Notes under the pieces: generated by a model
Database searches by the model: none
What the model was told of the DNA's origin: nothing
The model's input: only the letters and a program-made list of their open reading frames with translations
Made by a program: the position numbers and the translations under genes
Part shown: positions 15,499 to 23,265 of the stretch, piece after piece
Numbering within the stretch: position 1 is the stretch's first letter
Layout of the letters: each line of letters begins with the position of its first letter
Assembly: GCA_002695185.1 (NCBI GenBank)
Contig: NZOF01000039.1
Span: 1 to 23,265 of the forward strand
Direction: 5' to 3'
Length of the DNA: 23,265 nt
Origin: Erythrobacter sp.
Lineage (GTDB): Bacteria > Pseudomonadota > Alphaproteobacteria > Sphingomonadales > Sphingomonadaceae

Positions 15499-15962
15499 TG
15501 GCTAGCAAATTGATCGAGGATCGACACGGTGCTGTCGGAGCATGGGCGAAACGCTGCTACTTGGCCGGACGCGCTGCGATGGAGGCCATGCTGCGACCCT
15601 TCGATTTGGGCCCAACGCAGTGGTACATCCTCCACCAACTGATCCATCATGGCCCCACAGCGCAGCGTGACCTCGGGCAGCTACTACAGGTCGAGCGCTC
15701 CACGCTGACGGTCATCGTCGGGGCCCTTGTTCGCAAGGGCTGGGTCGAGCAGGCGGTGGACGCAGCGGACCAGCGCCGCAAGCTGCTGCGGATCACGCCC
15801 GCTGGCACCGAACTCTGGGCGAAGCTGCCGGACCTCTCTGCCATCATCAATGACGCGGCCTTCGCCGGCATCGACCAGGCCGACATGGACGCTGCGGTTC
15901 GCGTCCTGCGCCTCGCTACCGAGCGACTGGATGCCTTCATCGAGAAAGGACACGAAACATGA
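15498..15962 (+). CDS. MarR-family transcriptional regulator
   Basis: A 154-residue MarR-type repressor. The winged helix-turn-helix spans about 35-105 (LGPTQWYILHQLIHHGPTAQRDLGQLLQVERSTLTVIVGALVRKGWVEQ, wing with DQRRKLLRITPAG). The N- and C-terminal helices form the dimer interface. Such proteins release DNA on binding small phenolic or other lipophilic ligands. No ribosome site precedes the ATG, which agrees with a leaderless transcript. The stop overlaps the next gene's start (ATGA), so regulator and epimerase form an operon that probably represses itself. Confidence 0.92.
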   Translation: MASKLIEDRHGAVGAWAKRCYLAGRAAMEAMLRPFDLGPTQWYILHQLIHHGPTAQRDLGQLLQVERSTLTVIVGALVRKGWVEQAVDAADQRRKLLRITPAGTELWAKLPDLSAIINDAAFAGIDQADMDAAVRVLRLATERLDAFIEKGHET

Positions 15963-16774
15963 CCATCCTTCTGACCGGGGCCACGGGCCTCGTCGGCTCG
16001 CGCTTGCTCCCCCGCTTGCTGGCGGCGGGCCATTCTTGCCGGGTCCTGGTGCGCGACGGCAAAGCCGCACCAGACGGCGCCGAAGCCGTATCCGGCGATC
16101 TGTTCGATCCCGCTTCGCTGGCGTCCGCTGTGGAAGGCGTGTCAGCAATTATCCACCTCGCGGCGGTGTTCCGCACTCAGGATGAAGCGCTGATCTGGAA
16201 GAGCAATCTCGACGGGACACGCAACCTCCTTGCAGCGGCGGAGACCCACGCTCCGCAGTCTCGCTTCATTCTGCCCAGCACGAGCAACGTCTATGACAAA
16301 GATCAGGCGCGTCCGGGCCGGGAGGACGACCCCGTCGATCCTAGCCAAGCATATCCGGCCAGCAAGGTGGCGGCGGAGCAGGCGCTGCGCAACAGCGATT
16401 TGGCCTGGGCGGTGGTGCGCTTCCCGTTCGTATACGGTGACGGTGACGGGCATCTCGCCGCGCTCCCCGGCCATGCCGCATCGGCAAACTGGCATCCGGC
16501 GATGCGGATGAGCACGATCCATCACCGTGATATTGCCACCGCCATGGCGCTCGCGCTTGAAGGCCGTTTCGACGGTCGCGTGGTCAACATCGCGGACGAT
16601 CTGCCGGCATCCATGCTCGATCTGATCGCGCTTGGCGGTGGCGACATCGCGGCGGCTGCCGAGCCGCTGACGTCGCCCTGGGCGATGCAACTCGACGCTG
16701 CGCTGGCGCGCAGCCTTGGCTTTCATCCGACCGTCCACACAGTCTTCCATGCCGCCCAGGAGCAGATCCTCTGA
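15959..16774 (+). CDS. NAD-dependent epimerase/dehydratase family protein
   Basis: A 271-residue extended/atypical SDR. It has the N-terminal TGATGLVG loop (6-13), the D after strand 3 (GDLFD), HLAA (66-69), S107-S109 and Y132/K136 (YPASK). It is shorter than sugar epimerases (about 310-340 residues) and nearer to NmrA- or dihydroflavonol-reductase-like proteins, so a sugar substrate is not implied. It may reduce a ketone or aldehyde. The ATGA overlap with marR indicates a two-gene operon. Confidence 0.85.
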   Translation: MTILLTGATGLVGSRLLPRLLAAGHSCRVLVRDGKAAPDGAEAVSGDLFDPASLASAVEGVSAIIHLAAVFRTQDEALIWKSNLDGTRNLLAAAETHAPQSRFILPSTSNVYDKDQARPGREDDPVDPSQAYPASKVAAEQALRNSDLAWAVVRFPFVYGDGDGHLAALPGHAASANWHPAMRMSTIHHRDIATAMALALEGRFDGRVVNIADDLPASMLDLIALGGGDIAAAAEPLTSPWAMQLDAALARSLGFHPTVHTVFHAAQEQIL

Positions 16775-16828
16775 AGGAGCTTTAGGCAAGTTATTCGAAG
16801 GATCGGGCGTTCGCAGTCGAGCGTGCGC

Positions 16829-16865
16829 GCTCTATCCCGAAACGATGTTCACTTCGGGATAGAGC
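16829..16865. promoter_or_regulatory. perfect 13-bp inverted repeat before the ior operon
   Basis: GCTCTATCCCGAA (16829-16841), 11 bases, then TTCGGGATAGAGC (16853-16865). It ends 7 bases before the ATG of the 2Fe-2S subunit, and no Shine-Dalgarno is visible in the remaining bases. It could be a dimeric operator, a 5' hairpin controlling translation, or the end of the epimerase transcript; no T-run follows on either strand. Confidence 0.65.
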
Positions 16866-16872
16866 CTGTCGC

Positions 16873-17345
<473 letters not shown>

Positions 17346-17349
<4 letters not shown>

Positions 17350-18044
17350 ACCGACAGCGCGACTCCGGATCGACGACGCCCCGAAGGCGTCGGTTTCGGA
17401 TCGGCTGCCTGCCGCTTCTGGGCGTCATCGTTGCCGCGGTTGTACTGATTGCGGCGATCGCCTTGCGCCCCCAGCCCTTGCCCCAGCCCGAGCGCATCGC
17501 CGCCGCGCCACCGAGGAACGAAGTGGCGTACCTGCGACCGGCAGCGTCCTTTGCGTCGATCGGTGATCCCGACGCGCGCTCGCTCGCGCTGTTCGCCGAA
17601 GCCGGACGCGTGATCACGCACCCGCGCTGCATGAACTGCCACCCCCGCACCGATCGCCCCACCCAGACGGACGCGATGCGGCCGCATATTCCCCTGGTAT
17701 TGCGCGGCCCGGACGGCGGCGGTGAGCCGACGCTGCGCTGTTCGACCTGCCACCACGCCGCGAATTTCGAGGCGTCCGGCGTTCCGGGCAATCCCAAGTG
17801 GAAGCTCGCGCCGATCGAAATGGCCTGGCAGGGCAAGTCGCTGGGTGACATTTGCCGCCAGATGCTCGATCCGGCCCGCTCTCACATGGACCGCGCCGCG
17901 CTGTTCCACCACATGGCCGAAGACGAACTGGTGGGCTGGGCATGGCATCCCGGCGGTAGCCGCACGCCCGTGCCCGGCACTCAGGCTGAGTTCGGCGCGC
18001 TCATCAAGGCATGGCTCGATTCTGGTGCAAGGTGCCCCGCATGA
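17346..18044 (+). CDS. membrane-anchored c-type cytochrome, two haem motifs
   Basis: A 232-residue protein with a basic N-terminus (RRRRFR), one membrane helix at about 20-40, and a periplasmic domain with two CxxCH motifs: CMNCH (95-99) and CSTCH (132-136). It should carry two covalently bound haems. The sequence is not a standard cytochrome c fold; candidate axial methionines include M111, M159 and M173. Placed between the 2Fe-2S and molybdopterin subunit genes with ATGA overlaps on both sides, it most likely takes electrons from the hydroxylase to the respiratory chain. The ATG at 17346 is chosen for this overlap and the anchor. Confidence 0.85.
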
Positions 18045-20263
18045 ACATTCCGCCCGAACACATCGATTCCCCTGAGGCGGACGGGAAGCGCGGCTTCCGC
18101 ATGACTCGCCGCCGGATGATCCTGGGCGGGTCGCTGATCGGCGGCGCGCTGGTGGTCGGCTATACCGCGACTCATCCGATGGAGGTGGGCGGCGCCATAT
18201 TGAGCGGCGGCGGCACCGATCCGGAGCTAAGCGCGTTCGGTTCGTACATCCGCATCGCCCCGGATGGGGCCGTCACCGTCGTCAACCGCCAGCAGGAACT
18301 GGGTCAGGGCATCCATGCGGGTCTGGCCGCGATCATTGCCGAGGAACTCGACGCCGACTGGGACCGGGTCACGGTCATCGATTCCCGCAGCAATTTCCGC
18401 GCCTATGGGCCGCAGGGCTCGGTCGGGTCGCGCTCGATTTCGTCCAACTGGGATCTGATGCGCAATGCCGGGGCGGCTGCGCGCGCGATGTTCGTCGACG
18501 CGGCGGCGCTGCGCTGGAGCGTCCCGCGGCGACTGATCGACGTTCGCGACGGGGTCGTCTCGCATCCCGGCTCGAACCGCTCCGCCACTTTCGCGGCGCT
18601 GCTCGCCGACGCAGCCCGGCAGACCCCGCCGCAGCAACCCGCGCTCAAACAGGCGAAGGACTATCGGCTGATCGGCACGGATCGGGTGCGGCGCAAGGAC
18701 AGCGTGCCGAAGAGCACCGGCGCGCAGGTCTATACCCAGGACATTCAGCGCCCCGATCTGCTGGTCGCAATGGTCGCGCACAGCCCGCGCTTCGGCGGCA
18801 GGCTCGCCCGCTTCGATCCCGCCGACGCCCGCAAGGTGAACGGCGTGGTCGATGTCTTCGCGATCGAGACGGGCGTGGCGGTGGTTGCGCAAACCAGCTT
18901 CGCGGCGCGCAAAGGCCGTGACGCGCTGCGCGTCGAGTGGGACGACAGCGAGGCGGAGACGCGCTCGACCCCCGATCTGATCCGCTATTATCACGAACTG
19001 GCCGAGGGACGCGGCGACCTGAGCCCCAGCGACTTCGCGATGCAGGGCGAGCAGCCGAAAACCCCCTTCAGCGGCGACGTCGTCGAGTTCGCCTTCGACT
19101 TCCCCTATCTGGCGCATGCGCCGATGGAGACGCTCGACTGCGTGGTGGCGGTGAACGGCTGGGATGTGGCGATCACCTCCGGCTCGCATATTCCCATTAT
19201 CGATCAGGTACAGGCGGCGCTGACTGCCCGAACGATCCCGGGCCGCGTCGATCTGGAGGTCATCCCCGCAGGCGGTTCGTTCGGCCGACGCGGCGTGATG
19301 AGCGCGGACTATGTCGTTGAATGCGTGCGGATCGCCAAGCGGACGAACGGGCGGCCGGTCAAGATGATCTGGACGCGCGAGGACGAGATGATGGCCGGCT
19401 ACTTCCGGCCGATGTCGCATCACCGCCTCTCGGTCCAGATGGGACCCGATGGTTTCCCGCAGCGCTGGCGCATCCGCAGTGTCTGCCAGCCGCTGGTGCC
19501 CGTAGGCCCGAACAGTCAGGCGGTCGAAGGCATTGAGGGTTCGCCCTATTTCTCGACGGCATCGACCGTGGATGGAAAGGTCTTCAGCCCCTCCTTTGCG
19601 GTGCCGCCGTCTTTCTGGCGATCGGTCGGCCATTCGCACACCGCGTTCGTGATGGAGCATGTCATCGACCAGCTCGCGCGACGTGCCGGTCGCGATCCCG
19701 CAGTCTATCGTCGGACGTTTTATGAAAAAGGAGGCGACACGCGGCGTTTGACCATGCTCGACGAGCTTTGCCTTCGCTCGGGCTGGGGTGAACCGATCGA
19801 AGCTGGGTGGGCGCGCGGCCTAGCAATCCACGAGACGTACGGGACTCTGGTGGGACAGGTCGCGGAGGTCCGACTGGACCAGGGCAGGCCCGTCGTTCGT
19901 CGCGTCGTCGCCGTTGCCGACTGCGGCATCGCGATTTCCCCGGACCAGATTGCAGCGCAGATGGAAGGCGGCATCGGTTTCGGCCTGTCGGCCGCGTTGT
20001 ACGGCGCAATGACGCTCAAGGACGGCGTGGTGCAGGAGACGAACTTCGACACGTATCCTGTGCTGCGCATGAACGAGATGCCCGCGGTCGAAACGCACAT
20101 CATTGCGTCCACGAACCGGCCCACCGGCATGGGCGAGCCGGGCGTTCCTCCGATCGCCCCAGCTGTCGCGAACGCTCTTCTGGCGCTGACCGGCGCTCCG
20201 AGCCGGGGCCTGCCGCTGGTGCAGGGAACCCCGACCAGCACTACGATGGGTGATTCTGTCTGA
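18041..20263 (+). CDS. iorB: molybdopterin-binding subunit, Ior-type hydroxylase
   Basis: A 740-residue large subunit of the isoquinoline 1-oxidoreductase / aldehyde-oxidoreductase group. The N-terminus has a twin-arginine signal (MTRRRMILGG, 21-30, then a hydrophobic stretch), so the folded, cofactor-loaded enzyme is exported. QELGQGIHAGLAAIIAEEL is the family's first cofactor block, PAGGSFGRRG a second, and E699 in GMGEPGVPP is the catalytic glutamate. The enzyme hydroxylates a carbon next to a ring nitrogen, or an aldehyde, with water as oxygen source. The true substrate is unknown. No cofactor-loading (XdhC-like) gene is in the window. The ATG at 18041 overlaps the cytochrome stop. Confidence 0.92.
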   Translation: MNIPPEHIDSPEADGKRGFRMTRRRMILGGSLIGGALVVGYTATHPMEVGGAILSGGGTDPELSAFGSYIRIAPDGAVTVVNRQQELGQGIHAGLAAIIAEELDADWDRVTVIDSRSNFRAYGPQGSVGSRSISSNWDLMRNAGAAARAMFVDAAALRWSVPRRLIDVRDGVVSHPGSNRSATFAALLADAARQTPPQQPALKQAKDYRLIGTDRVRRKDSVPKSTGAQVYTQDIQRPDLLVAMVAHSPRFGGRLARFDPADARKVNGVVDVFAIETGVAVVAQTSFAARKGRDALRVEWDDSEAETRSTPDLIRYYHELAEGRGDLSPSDFAMQGEQPKTPFSGDVVEFAFDFPYLAHAPMETLDCVVAVNGWDVAITSGSHIPIIDQVQAALTARTIPGRVDLEVIPAGGSFGRRGVMSADYVVECVRIAKRTNGRPVKMIWTREDEMMAGYFRPMSHHRLSVQMGPDGFPQRWRIRSVCQPLVPVGPNSQAVEGIEGSPYFSTASTVDGKVFSPSFAVPPSFWRSVGHSHTAFVMEHVIDQLARRAGRDPAVYRRTFYEKGGDTRRLTMLDELCLRSGWGEPIEAGWARGLAIHETYGTLVGQVAEVRLDQGRPVVRRVVAVADCGIAISPDQIAAQMEGGIGFGLSAALYGAMTLKDGVVQETNFDTYPVLRMNEMPAVETHIIASTNRPTGMGEPGVPPIAPAVANALLALTGAPSRGLPLVQGTPTSTTMGDSV

Positions 20264-20370
20264 TTATTCTGCGCCCACGACCCGTCGGAGTCGTCAGCGC
20301 ATCAATGAGCCGCTGCGCTTCCGAACGCCCCCCAACCAAGGGGCCCGCCACCAGGAGCCTGTAGCGAGTC

Positions 20371-21405
20371 TCATCCAGTCTGTACCATGCGGCCAACATA
20401 TTCGCTGTAGAGGCGCTGTTGCCCCATGGCGTCACGCTTGGGAGCAATGCCAAACAGCCGGGAATATTCGCGGCTGAACTGCGACGCGCTTTCGTAGCCG
20501 ACTTGATAAGCTGCATCAGCGACATTTGCGTCTTCCATCACCATAAGTCGCCGTGCCTCGAGGAGGCGCAACTGCTTTTGGAATTGCAGCGGCGTCATCG
20601 AAGTCATGGCCTTAAAATGCTGATGAAAGGACGATTGGCTCATGCGCGCCGCTTCCGCCAATTCCTCCATACGCAAGGTGCGTGCGATGTTCTCGTGCAT
20701 GAGGTGAAGGGCACGTGCCACCCGGGCCGCGTTTGACTCGGGTTCTGCGAGCTTGCACAATTCGCCGCCGTTGGGACCGGTCAGAAGCCAGTAGCAGATC
20801 TCCCGCATGACGGACGGGAACAGGATCGGGACCGCTTTTGGAGTCTCACACATACGCAGGAGACGAAAGATGCACTCTGCCAGAGGCTCGTCGACCTGCC
20901 GCACGAACAGGCACGGTCCCGATTGCGGAGGGCGGGGCGGCGGGGCTTCGAGCTGTTCCAGCACGTCGCGTATCATCGCCACGTCCAGTTCAAGCGTCAG
21001 TCCGGTATAGGGCGCATCGGGGCCCGCCTCGATGATTCGCCCGGTCGCCGGCAACGTCATGCCGACCGCAAGACACTCCATCGCGCCGTAGCGCAGCGTG
21101 TCCTCACCAAGCGTGATTTCCTTGGCTCCCTGAAGCACAACGCAGATCGACGGCTTGTAGACTTGGCGCATCCGCATCCTCTCTTTGAAGGAACGGACGA
21201 TATTGAAGCCGTCGATCGGCGTAGGGAACACGCCTTGGCCTCCGCCTTGGGCTTCAACCACGGCGGTGACTGCCTCGAGCAGCGATGGGGGCACGCGGAC
21301 CTCCGGTATCTTGCACGGCCAGTCCAGAACCCGGCCCTGAACTGGTAGCCTATTGCCACCTGCAGGATCGGGCAAGTTTTTTGACGCTTCCGGCATTCTG
21401 ATCAT
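20371..21405 (-). CDS. AraC-family transcriptional regulator (AraC_N type), paralogue
   Basis: A 344-residue regulator with an AraC_N sensor domain (VYKPSICVVLQGAKEITLGEDTLRYGA) and C-terminal double HTH (MSQSSFHQHFKAMTSMTPLQFQKQLR; AYQVGYESASQFSREYSRLFG). It is closely paralogous to the protein at 10157-11155, with nearly the same recognition helices. The ATG at 21405 (MIRMPEAS) is chosen over one 12 bases upstream: GGAG stands 6 bases before it and the start aligns with the paralogue. It is divergent from the MFS transporter (52-bp gap) and convergent with the ior operon; the transporter is its nearest likely target. Confidence 0.92.
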   Translation of the reverse strand: MIRMPEASKNLPDPAGGNRLPVQGRVLDWPCKIPEVRVPPSLLEAVTAVVEAQGGGQGVFPTPIDGFNIVRSFKERMRMRQVYKPSICVVLQGAKEITLGEDTLRYGAMECLAVGMTLPATGRIIEAGPDAPYTGLTLELDVAMIRDVLEQLEAPPPRPPQSGPCLFVRQVDEPLAECIFRLLRMCETPKAVPILFPSVMREICYWLLTGPNGGELCKLAEPESNAARVARALHLMHENIARTLRMEELAEAARMSQSSFHQHFKAMTSMTPLQFQKQLRLLEARRLMVMEDANVADAAYQVGYESASQFSREYSRLFGIAPKRDAMGQQRLYSEYVGRMVQTG

Positions 21406-21418
21406 CACGCACTCCATT

Positions 21419-21446
21419 TAGCTTGAGTATGCGAACCAAGCGAGGA
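21419..21446. promoter_or_regulatory. putative AraC operator, copy 2
   Basis: TAGCTT (21419-21424), nine bases, AACCAA (21434-21439), GCGAGGA (21440-21446). It matches the motif at 11169-11197 in order, spacing and distance from the AraC start. Here it lies in the 52-bp gap to the MFS gene and its right end overlaps that gene's GAGGAG ribosome site, so one protein could control both genes. Confidence 0.5.
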
Positions 21447-21457
21447 GTGGGCCAAAC

Positions 21458-22774
21458 ATGACAGAATTCTCCGCACAGTCAATAGGTATAGACAAATCTC
21501 TGTCGTTCCCCTCAAGAACTACAGGATATGGATATGTTCGCGGCGGGCGGATGATCGCAGTTCTAACCACACTGCTATTAATCAATGCTTTTTCACAGAT
21601 TGACCGAATACTTCCGTTTATTCTGGCAGAGTCTATCAAGGACGAGCTGAAATTGACCGACACGGAGGTCGGACTGCTTACGGGCCTCGCCTTCGCCGTA
21701 TGCTATTCGCTGTTGTCCTTACCGCTTGCGCGGGCCTCGGACAGAGGATCGCCTCGCTTCGTCCTAGTTACATGCATTTCGCTCTGGAGTGCCATGACGG
21801 CGTTCGGCGGTTTTGCCGCAAGTTTTCTGCTGCTGGCAATCACACGGTTCGGCGTCGCGTTCGGAGAAGCCGGCGCGGTACCTGCCGGCCATGCGCTGAT
21901 CGCTCGCAAGATCCGGCCCGAACGTCGCGGCTTGGCAATCGGGCTTTTTGCGATGGGCATCCCGCTGGGCACGATGGTCGGTTTTGCCGGTGGGGGCGCG
22001 ATCGGCGATGCGCTGGGATGGCGCACTGCTCTCGTCGGCGCCGGCGCAATCGGCGGATTGATCGCCCTGTTGACTTACCTTGTCCTCGGGCCGACCCCGC
22101 CGCTTGAGCGCACGGCCGCCAATAGTGAGCCTTTCTTTGCGTCGAGCCGTCGACTGCTGGGGTCCCCGGCATTTCGCTGGCTGTTCGTCGGTGCGGTCCT
22201 GCTCGGCTTCGCCGCGGCGCCCTTCTATGCCTTTTCCGCTCCGTTCCTCATCCGCACGCACGGCCTCAGCGCAAGCGAGGTAGGGCTGGCCTTTGGCCTC
22301 TTGCAGGGCCTGATGGGCATTGTCGGAACGCTATTGGGCGGACGGTGGTTCGACCGCGCGGTGAGTTCGGGCACGGGAAAGGTGCTCGGACCGCCAGCCA
22401 TTCTGTTTCTGATCGCCAGCGTGGCCACGAGCGCAGCCTTGTTCGTGCCGACCGCTTGGTTGTCGATCGCGTTGCTGGTGCCAGCAATGCTGTCCTTTTC
22501 GTTCATGCTGCCATGGGCTTTCGGCGCAGCGCACCTCGTGGCTGGCGAGGGCAAGCAAGCACAGGCTTCCAGCCTTGTGATGATCGGCTCGGGTCTTTTC
22601 GGGCCAGCGCTGGGGCCTGTCATCGTCGGCATAGTCAGCGATGCGGTGACATCTGCACAAATGTCCAATGGGCTAGGTTTCGGACTGTTGATCGTCCCGG
22701 TCGCGAGCGTTCTGACTGGTATTGCGCTGTTGATTGCAAACCCGCGCATTGCCGCTTCGTTGGGAAGTCGATAA
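21458..22774 (+). CDS. MFS transporter
   Basis: A 438-residue major facilitator with about 12 membrane helices in two halves. It has a 35-residue cytoplasmic N-terminus, the motif-A-like loop LARASDRGSPRFVL after the second helix, and the RFGVAFGEAGAVPAGHALIARKI stretch typical of spinster-like / aromatic- or sugar-acid-type MFS proteins. Energy would come from the proton gradient; direction (uptake of a substrate of the island's enzymes or efflux of a product) cannot be told. A GAGGAG site precedes the ATG. It is divergent from the second AraC gene. Confidence 0.9.
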   Translation: MTEFSAQSIGIDKSLSFPSRTTGYGYVRGGRMIAVLTTLLLINAFSQIDRILPFILAESIKDELKLTDTEVGLLTGLAFAVCYSLLSLPLARASDRGSPRFVLVTCISLWSAMTAFGGFAASFLLLAITRFGVAFGEAGAVPAGHALIARKIRPERRGLAIGLFAMGIPLGTMVGFAGGGAIGDALGWRTALVGAGAIGGLIALLTYLVLGPTPPLERTAANSEPFFASSRRLLGSPAFRWLFVGAVLLGFAAAPFYAFSAPFLIRTHGLSASEVGLAFGLLQGLMGIVGTLLGGRWFDRAVSSGTGKVLGPPAILFLIASVATSAALFVPTAWLSIALLVPAMLSFSFMLPWAFGAAHLVAGEGKQAQASSLVMIGSGLFGPALGPVIVGIVSDAVTSAQMSNGLGFGLLIVPVASVLTGIALLIANPRIAASLGSR

Positions 22775-23053
22775 TGACTATTCCCGCCCGTTTGGTCCCC
22801 AATGGAGCCAGTGAGAGGTTAGGGCAGAGTGCGCGGGAGATAGCGCTCGTCTCGAGGAGAAGTGCTTTACTCCCTCGCTCATCTCGCAACCGTCTTTGCA
22901 TTTCAGTTACCTGCAGGGACGACCCTCAGGCGACTTCCGTTATTGGTGAATTTGTTCCGAGACTAGTCTTGCTGAATTCCGGGATTCTTGCTGTCGTCGC
23001 GGCCAGAGCTGGGGAGTTTTCGTTCTGGTGGAAGAACGGGCGGGAGAGGCGAA
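22775..23053. other. gene-free right end of the island
   Basis: About 280 bp hold no convincing gene. CGTTCT-GGTGGA-AGAACG (23021-23038) is a small perfect inverted repeat. A long plus-strand open frame across the region is a shadow of the MFS gene in another frame. The segment would form one arm of the circular attachment site if the element excised, but I see no copies of the left-end TCTACGCTA repeats. Confidence 0.5.
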
Positions 23054-23087
23054 AACCCTCTCAACCTACCGATTTTTTTGAGAGTTT
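23054..23087 (-). terminator. putative terminator after tRNA-Arg
   Basis: Reading away from the tRNA on the minus strand, AAAACTCTCAA pairs with TTGAGAGGGTTTT (two-base bulge) and ends in four T. The hairpin starts directly at the CCA end, so it could end the tRNA transcript. It lies on the element side of the repeat, so the element would have brought it. Confidence 0.45.
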
Positions 23088-23164
23088 TGGTGCACCCAAG
23101 TGGATTCGAACCACTGGCCTTTGCCTTCGGAGGGCAACGCTCTATCCAGCTGAGCTATGGGTGC
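23088..23164 (-). tRNA. tRNA-Arg (CCG anticodon)
   Basis: A complete 77-base cloverleaf. The acceptor stem is GCACCCA/TGGGTGC. The D arm is GCTCAGCTGGATAGAGC. The anticodon stem TTGCC/GGCAA encloses the loop CTCCGAA with anticodon CCG (reads CGG, arginine). The T arm is CCAGTGGTTCGAATCCACTTGG. The discriminator is A, and CCA is encoded in the DNA. Its 3' half is duplicated at 101-141, so this gene is the integration site and was rebuilt by the incoming element. Confidence 0.97.
23092..23132. repeat. right attachment site (tRNA 3' half)
   Basis: The 41-bp partner of the repeat at 101-141, running from the last acceptor-stem base to the end of the anticodon loop. Because the intact tRNA carries this copy and the left copy faces the flank, the element spans roughly 142-23091. 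Recombination between the copies would release a circle of about 23 kb if a working integrase were supplied. Confidence 0.85.
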
Positions 23165-23265
23165 GTGACGTAGGTCAGGAGCGGCGCTTAGCAAAGCCCG
23201 GCGCGCTGTGCCAGCATCAAATCGCCTGATGGCAGCTTATTTTGCAGGCTTTTCCATCGGCTGGA
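23165..23265. other. right flank, possible 3' end of a minus-strand gene
   Basis: Upstream side of the tRNA. On the minus strand the last bases read QPMEKPAK-stop (stop at 23237-23239), which could be the end of a chromosomal gene running in from outside. It is too short to identify, and no other feature is visible. Confidence 0.2.

Noticed and set aside
18227..19660. Very long open frame (477 codons) antisense to the molybdopterin subunit
   Set aside because: A shadow produced by GC-rich codon use; arginine-, histidine- and alanine-rich without any domain.
20241..20390. Minus-strand frame after the second AraC gene reading WYRLDETRYRLLVAGPL, faintly like a SPOR domain tail
   Set aside because: Too short, without a start of its own, and overlapping the AraC end in another frame; the resemblance is by eye only.
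22345..23229. Plus-strand frame of 294 codons across the MFS 3' end and the tRNA
   Set aside because: It runs through the MFS gene in another frame and antisense through the tRNA, with no recognisable content.

Overview
The window is a 23 kb, GC-rich stretch of an alphaproteobacterial chromosome. Codon use, weak or absent Shine-Dalgarno sites at several genes, and the mix of SDR oxidoreductases, AraC/LysR regulators and an Ior-type molybdenum hydroxylase suggest a sphingomonad; the genus is an inference. It is almost exactly one integrated element. An intact tRNA-Arg(CCG) gene lies at the right edge on the minus strand (23088-23164). A 41-bp copy of its 3' half, with one mismatch, lies at the left edge (101-141). 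Next to the left copy are putative integrase arm sites and a tyrosine integrase that has lost its catalytic half, so the island looks stranded.

Layout. (1) 142-1181: the left end, with a truncated integrase fused head-on to a truncated AraC-family regulator (minus). (2) 1278-4187 (minus): an M61 peptidase with a PDZ domain and a LysR regulator. (3) 4282-7130 (plus): a compact run of SDR, secreted lipocalin-like protein, SDR and flavin-reductase-like protein, divergent from the LysR gene. (4) 7167-9806 (minus): a small leader ORF, a retinol-dehydrogenase-like SDR, a PmtA-like methyltransferase and an SDR with a one-base C-tract frameshift. (5) 10157-12385: an AraC regulator, an AT-rich intergenic region with repeats, and a MipA/OmpV outer-membrane protein. 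(6) 12450-15163: a decayed methyltransferase-like remnant, a LysR gene, and a divergent pair encoding a DUF1330-like protein and an epoxide-hydrolase-like protein. (7) 15463-16774: a MarR repressor and an NAD-dependent epimerase/dehydratase behind a palindromic, apparently leaderless promoter. (8) 16873-20263: a three-gene operon for an Ior-type molybdenum hydroxylase: 2Fe-2S subunit, membrane-anchored c-type cytochrome with two haem motifs, and Tat-exported molybdopterin subunit. (9) 20371-22774: a second AraC regulator, paralogous to the first, divergent from an MFS transporter.

Working together. The genes read as a set of small regulator-plus-enzyme modules for oxidising or detoxifying small organic compounds: aldehydes or alcohols (SDRs), epoxides (hydrolase) and N-heterocycles or aldehydes (Ior-type enzyme feeding electrons to a periplasmic cytochrome), with export by the MFS protein. 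No substrate can be named from sequence alone. The most informative regulatory signals are a spaced motif shared upstream of both AraC paralogues at the same distance from the start, the CTAG-rich palindrome inside the marR promoter, and a perfect 13-bp inverted repeat immediately before the Ior operon.
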